Below, one piece after another: positions 19,006 to 22,904 of a stretch of DNA of 22,904 nt (its first letter is position 1; each line of letters begins with the position of its first letter). Both the position numbers and the translations under genes were made by a program. Origin of the DNA: Chara braunii (Eukaryota; Streptophyta; Charophyceae; Charales; Characeae); assembly GCA_003427395.1 (NCBI GenBank), contig BFEA01000072.1, positions 1,193,181 through 1,216,084 of the forward strand. The letters are read 5' to 3'. The notes beneath the pieces were generated by a model. That model had not been told where the DNA came from. It saw nothing but the letters and a program-made list of their open reading frames with translations, and did no database searches.

Positions 19006-19854
19006 TTAAAAGTGTTGACGGGCCTCTTTCCAACTAACCCAGAATCTCTTCATCCAGTCTATCAGTCCAGGGTCATTCAAATTTTGAGTATTAAATAGAA
19101 ATATATATTTCCCTCGCTCTGCATCTGGTAAGAAAATAGACATGGTCACCGATTTATGGTTCGATGACGACTGAGGGTCTTCTCTCACTACTTTTAGTGA
19201 ATCCCAAAGGTTATCTGAGATCAACAAGCAATCTAATCGTCTACTTATAATGTCCGAGTCATCCCTCACGTTAGAGTACCACGTGTGGCCCGCTTGGTTT
19301 TGATACATCAACCTGTACGGGTCGATCAGATCACATTCCTCCATTAAAGAGATAAGGTTAATTTTATCTCTCGGGCAGTTACCTTCCTGTCGAGTGTTGG
19401 GTAAGTCCAGGGACGTGTTCCAGTCACCCGTCATGATGATGTAGTCTCCTGTTGGAATTATGTAAATTAATTCCTCAAAGAATTTAGCACGTTCAGATCC
19501 GATGACCGGAGCATAAATAGTAGCAATTACCCACTCCTTTCCTTGCATAAAAATCTTGATCCATGCCCAACGCCCCCAAAGATCCGCATAAAAATCAACT
19601 ATTTTCATATCCATCGTGCGATTACATAGTATAGCAACACCCCCCCGGGACCCTTTGGCTCGTGACCAGATTTGGGGTCTATCCCACCAGTTTCCGAAGC
19701 AGGATAGTTTTTCCTCACTTAATTTTGTTTCTTGTATGCACATGATTTGAATATGGTTTTCGAATATCCATGCTTTCAAGCGTTTTTTCTTCCTCCTACC
19801 CCTAGTGTTGCCTAAGCCCCTCAGGTTCCGGGTCACCAATTTTAATTTAGGCAT
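19006..19854 (-). pseudogene. LINE-C ORF2, APE-type endonuclease
   Basis: A 282-residue open frame from the ORF2 start Met (ATG 19854-19852) to a TAA at 19006-19008, in frame with the linker that follows, so one nonsense codon cuts ORF2 in two. Motifs in order: LVTRNLRGLG (Asn kept, the usual SWN changed), IMCIQETKL (Glu), GGVAIL, IATIYAP, IMTGDWNTSLD (Asp, Asn kept), GHTWY, RRLDCLLIS (Asp kept) and SSNHKSV where SDH is expected. The Asp to Asn change in the last motif would weaken or abolish catalysis. The start is 2 nt after the ORF1 stop. This is the longest intact enzymatic domain in the window. Confidence 0.94.
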
Positions 19855-19856
19855 TC

Positions 19857-20496
19857 TTATGTCTTAGTCCTCTCGATGATTGGCCTTGGGGGTGAGGTGA
19901 GGGTTGTCCCGATGTCGAGCTAGGAGATTGATTGTTCGTGAACCAAGACTTCGTCCGACAGTTTCAAAGGAACACCGAGTTCAGTTTCTTCTCCCTCGGT
20001 CAAGCTCCATCAGGAATTCTGCCGACATTTTGGGTGGTACCCGTATTTTGCACAACTCCTGGCGTTTGCCTTCGCTCAGTCAGGTCAGAGGTAACAATTT
20101 CATTCCTCCACTTTCCAGTGTTTCAATTTGCCTAGTGACAAACCGAACGTCACAAATGGGGACAAAGAACTTAATCTTCTTTCCTCCACCTTCGGGGCTG
20201 TCCATCATTAACCGAGGCATCAACTCGGTCGCGACTAACTGAAAGTTAAATCTACCATTAATCGCGATACGAACTAAATTAGAAATTTGATTTGGCATCG
20301 GCAATTCGGGTGAGACTAGTGTATGAAGCACTGGGGCTCCATCCGATCCTACCCACGATACAAACCAACTATTGCCCTGAGCGAAGGTGCGCGAAGGTGT
20401 AAAACAACGGTAATATATGTCTTTCCACATTGTTGATTTGATCGCGTACTAGTGTTGCGACAACAGTTCATCGTCTGGTAGTTTTCTTACATGTAC
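19857..20496 (-). pseudogene. LINE-C ORF1, C-terminal domain
   Basis: Continues ORF1 in frame after the TAA at 20497-20499 and a second stop TAG near 20451. The open part (20080-20430) carries GNSWFVSWVGSDG, LPMPNQISNLVRIAI and GKKIKFFVPICDVRFVTRQ. After a TGA (20080-20082) the frame continues (LSEGKRQELCKIRVPPKM). A frame ending PPRPIIERTKT stops at TAA 19857-19859, just 2 nt before the ORF2 ATG. Loose similarity to the LINE-A ORF1 C-terminal part suggests a conserved domain of about 110 residues that I cannot assign to a known family. Confidence 0.72.
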
Positions 20497-22033
20497 TTAC
20501 CTCTTCTGTTCGGTTTTGACTGAGTCGATCATAGAAGTTTCTGAAAATTCGCCTTCTAGATGAGAAACACTCGGACCGATTGAACCATCCATACTCAATC
20601 CGTGTTGCTTCCCAGGTGTTGACAGTCTAAAGCTCTCAGTATTCTGTTGAAGTCCTTGTCCGACCGCTTGACTCCTCCCACTTGGAGAAGACTCCCTCCT
20701 TGCCCTAAGCATCTCTTCGTTGACCGCCCTTGAGGCCGTGGTGGTGCCTTGCGAAGGCAGAGTCGACACGCCTTGGTTCGCACCCAAGGCTTGGACCACC
20801 GCAGCTTGAAAGCCCACTCCTCCTCCTAACATCCCCGACAACTCTCTAGATAAGAGGAAGGAGTTGCTTTGTTGTGGTGGAAGCGAGCCAGGCTGATGGG
20901 GCACATACTGCGCTGCCCACATAACGTAAGGCGGCATGCCCCATCCTAAGGAACCTTGATTGATGGGCGGCAAGCCTTGTGTTCTTTTTTGCATCATCAG
21001 TGAGAAGTTAGGATTCATGCTGGCGTTGTACAACATGAAACCTTGTGGAGGCGGAGGAGGTAGACTACCACCGCCTATTGCTCCGGGTTGCATTGAAGGT
21101 GAACCTTCGTTCTGTGGTGGACCCATGGGTCCCCCATAGGGTGGTCTTGAGGACGCTTCTTGTCCTGATCCACTTCCTTGTCTAGCTTGCGATGGTTCAC
21201 CTTGGCGTTGCCGTGCGTTCCGCCTGCACTGAGATTCTGTATGGAAGAAGGCTCTGCACTGCCTGCACTTCGGAGTGTCTGACGAGGCAAGTTTGACTTC
21301 CAGGAGGTCTCCTTCCAGTGTCTCCACCCACATAACATCCTTCATATTTACTCTGGCTTCTGGCACTATGTCAAACTTGACGTTGATCAGGGATGGCTTC
21401 ATGCGGTCAGTCTCGGTTGGATGCCTCCTTATAACTGGTCCAATCGCTTTGCTGATTTGTGCCTCCAAGTAAAGCATCGCGTCCAGGGGGATCTGAACGG
21501 CGATGACCCAGAAGGAGCGTTGATTTTCTTCCCTCCTCTGTTCCATTAGTTGTGCCTTGGTTAACCAAGGCTTGAATTCTAGCCGGTACTCCGACGTTCC
21601 CAAGGTTAGTCAATCTTCCCCCTTCGTGACCATCCATAATGCGATGCTCCTATTCTTAGCCACGTAGGACACCACATTAGGGCTCTCTATCTTTACTTGC
21701 CCTCGTCGAAATTCCGTTTCTTCGAACGTGCCGTCTTGAGTACGTCTGTCCTCGTAGGCTCTTACGATATCGTCTTTGACTTTCCTTGGTAGAAAGCGTG
21801 CTAACCGTGTGCTCCTTGAGCCATTCTACCTTGACTTGGTCAATTGCTACATTCACCTTGAACCTGACCTCGCGTCCTTGAACTGTCATCACTCCCGGGT
21901 CAATATCTGGTGGTATGATGCCTTCTTCATAACATAGTCTTACTAACTCCTTCAATCTCTCGTTATCGTCCTCTTGCCCCCCGGGTCCAACTGGGGGGGA
22001 TCAAGCTTCTCTCTCCATTACTACTTCTGTCAT
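20497..22033 (-). pseudogene. LINE-C ORF1, N-terminal region, DUF4283-like, CCHC knuckle, G/P/Q-rich linker
   Basis: The probable start is ATG 22033-22031 (MTEVVMEREA), followed by a 1-nt frameshift at a C7 run (about 22010) and then QEDDNERLKELVRLCYEEG. A second frameshift near 21795 moves from WLKEHTVSTL to LPRKVKDDIVRAYED, continuing to NVVSYVAKNRSIALWM and a TGA near 21615. 20497-21603 is open for 368 residues: EYRLEFKPWL, SFWVIAVQIPLDAMLYLEAQ (DUF4283-like), CRQCRAFFHTESQC (C-x2-C-x4-H-x4-C, residues about 112-125), then roughly 230 residues rich in Gly, Pro, Gln, Met and Ser. The protein would bind LINE RNA. The linker resembles disordered, condensate-forming sequence, unlike the Lys/Glu-rich linker of LINE-A. 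Confidence 0.85.
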
Positions 22034-22433
22034 GTCTTCGGAGTGACCTCCACTCCTATTTCTCGTCTCTTGTTGATGGTGGTGCTCGGTTGCTCGCTAT
22101 GGATCCTCGAATCTTCCACGTGCCGCTTGAGTCGGTCCTTCTTCAACGCGAAGCGGCGATAGAGACCATACCTGCCGGAGCGCTATCTTGCTGGTAGCGC
22201 CGCCGGCCGAGCGAAACTCCCGTTACCGGTTTGGTGGTGCTTGGTCCGAGCGCACAAGCGCCGGCGTAAGAGCCCCGAGCCCACCACCCATAAAATTCCC
22301 ATATCTACATCCCTCTCTTGCAATGAATGGATCTCTTTTCTTTTAAAGAAAAAGAAAACAAAAAAAAACAAATCTTCTTCCAAAGCTTTGCCGCAAAGCA
22401 GTGGGGTCCACCTCTAAACCACCAGTACCATTT
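22034..22433. other. Probable LINE-C 5' UTR and flank
   Basis: No gene seen. The minus strand just upstream of the ORF1 start is open for about 40 codons (22038-22160) but has no recognisable motif. GC-rich around 22165-22270 (GCCGCCGGCC, GCGCCGGCG), then an A-rich stretch near 22341-22375. The element boundary cannot be placed without a second copy. Confidence 0.5.
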
Positions 22434-22665
22434 TGTCGCCTCTTTTGAACGGCATCAGTCGGAGTGGCAGCTGAAATGCGCCAACGGTCAGGATAACACA
22501 ATCTTCGCTCAAGCAGCGGTATCAGACCGCCAAACGTGTCGCCCGCCCGCGAAGGATTACTGAGGTTCCTGAGCGAAATTGGTCGCCTCAAGCAGCGGTA
22601 TCAAACTGCGAAACGCGTCGTCCGCACGCGGGATTACTGAGGTGGACCGGCAAACGTGTCGCCTT
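22434..22665. repeat. Degenerate 75-79-bp tandem repeat, about 3 units
   Basis: CTCAAGCAGCGGTATCA starts at 22508 and 22587 (period 79), each followed by AAACG(T/C)GTCG and GGATTACTGAGGT. A more diverged unit begins near 22434 (GTCGCCTCTTTTGAACGGCATCAG), and the CAAACGTGTCGCC piece recurs a third time at about 22651. The array is unusually CpG-rich. Confidence 0.82.
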
Positions 22666-22821
22666 CAACTCTTACTCTCTTCTTGGTTTGGCTTGACTTG
22701 GCTTGATGTGTCTTGGCATGGGGACGCCATAGCTTTCCTTCTCGTTTTCCGTCCATTATCATCCTCTCCATCCACTCTTCTGACGTCGCCGGCCCCTGTG
22801 TTTTCTGTTTGTTGCGTCTCA

Positions 22822-22824
<3 letters not shown>
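22666..22824. other. Gene-less end flank
   Basis: Short pyrimidine-rich stretch with a TTGGCTTGACTTGGCTTGATG direct repeat-like run near 22688-22706. No gene is visible. Confidence 0.5.

Positions 22825-22904
<80 letters not shown>
22825..22904. repeat. (TC)40 microsatellite
   Basis: Uninterrupted TC dinucleotides to the last base, same orientation as the tract at the window start. Confidence 0.98.

Larger units (their letters stand above)
14415..22033 (-). mobile_element. LINE-C: near full-length L1-type LINE with internal insertion
   Basis: It has an A18 tail (T18 at 14415-14432), 3' UTR, ORF2 (19854 down to 15102) and ORF1 (22033 down to 19857). It is the best preserved copy, with an open endonuclease, an open ORF1 core of 368 residues and an intact RT motif C. 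It is broken by a few frameshifts and stops, by a perfect 97-bp triplication and by a roughly 520-bp insertion in the ORF2 C terminus. The 5' UTR probably extends upstream of 22033, but its limit cannot be seen. The element interrupts the third unit of the 13880-14414 repeat. Confidence 0.94.

Noticed and set aside
22050-22058. CCACTCCTA shared with 14397-14405 as a target-site duplication of LINE-C
   Set aside because: Nine bases only, and the left copy is 9 bp away from the poly-T instead of abutting it.
22511-22524. AAGCAGCGGTATCA resembles a cDNA template-switching adapter or a tRNA-Met primer-binding site
   Set aside because: It has a mismatch to the adapter, occurs twice as part of a genomic minisatellite, and is not followed by the rest of either sequence. 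No LTR adjoins it.

Overview
This is eukaryotic, transposon-dominated DNA with no intact host gene that I can support. The organism is probably a streptophyte (land plant or charophyte alga). The basis is the retroelement type: L1-type LINEs whose ORF1 carries a DUF4283-like fold plus a CCHC knuckle, and whose ORF2 ends in a zf-RVT domain, are typical of that lineage. I cannot name the species. Both window ends are long (TC)n microsatellites on the same strand, so this may be a whole contig that stopped at simple repeats.

Layout. 1-66 is (TC)33. 67-1305 has no recognisable gene. 1306-8740 is LINE-A, minus strand, near full length and badly decayed. 8741-9637 holds a poly(A) tract and three 146-bp satellite units. 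9638-13448 is LINE-B, minus strand, 5'-truncated, with an inverted 5' end. 13449-14414 holds a (TTTA)n tract, a gene-less stretch and three 206-223-bp repeats. 14415 to about 22033 is LINE-C, minus strand, near full length and the best preserved. It is interrupted by a perfect 97-bp triplication and by a roughly 520-bp insertion with 108-bp direct terminal repeats. 22034-22824 is gene-less with a degenerate 75-79-bp repeat. 22825-22904 is (TC)40.

LINE organisation. Each complete element reads, in its own sense: ORF1 (novel N-terminal region, DUF4283-like segment, CCHC knuckle, long disordered linker, conserved C-terminal domain), then almost no gap (17-nt overlap in A, 2-nt gap in C), then ORF2 (APE-type endonuclease, linker, reverse transcriptase, thumb, long C-terminal region, zf-RVT), then a 3' UTR with a stem-loop about 40 nt from the poly(A) tail. 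All three copies are dead. Each has stops and frameshifts, and each has lost a different catalytic residue.

Most noteworthy: the 3' stem-loop is kept at a fixed distance from the tail although its sequence changes; the ORF1 linker has changed chemistry between copies (Lys/Glu-rich versus Gly/Pro/Gln-rich); ORF1 has conserved N- and C-terminal regions I cannot assign to a known family; LINE-B has a clear twin-priming inversion; and a 523-bp terminal-repeat insertion sits next to the 97-bp triplication inside LINE-C.
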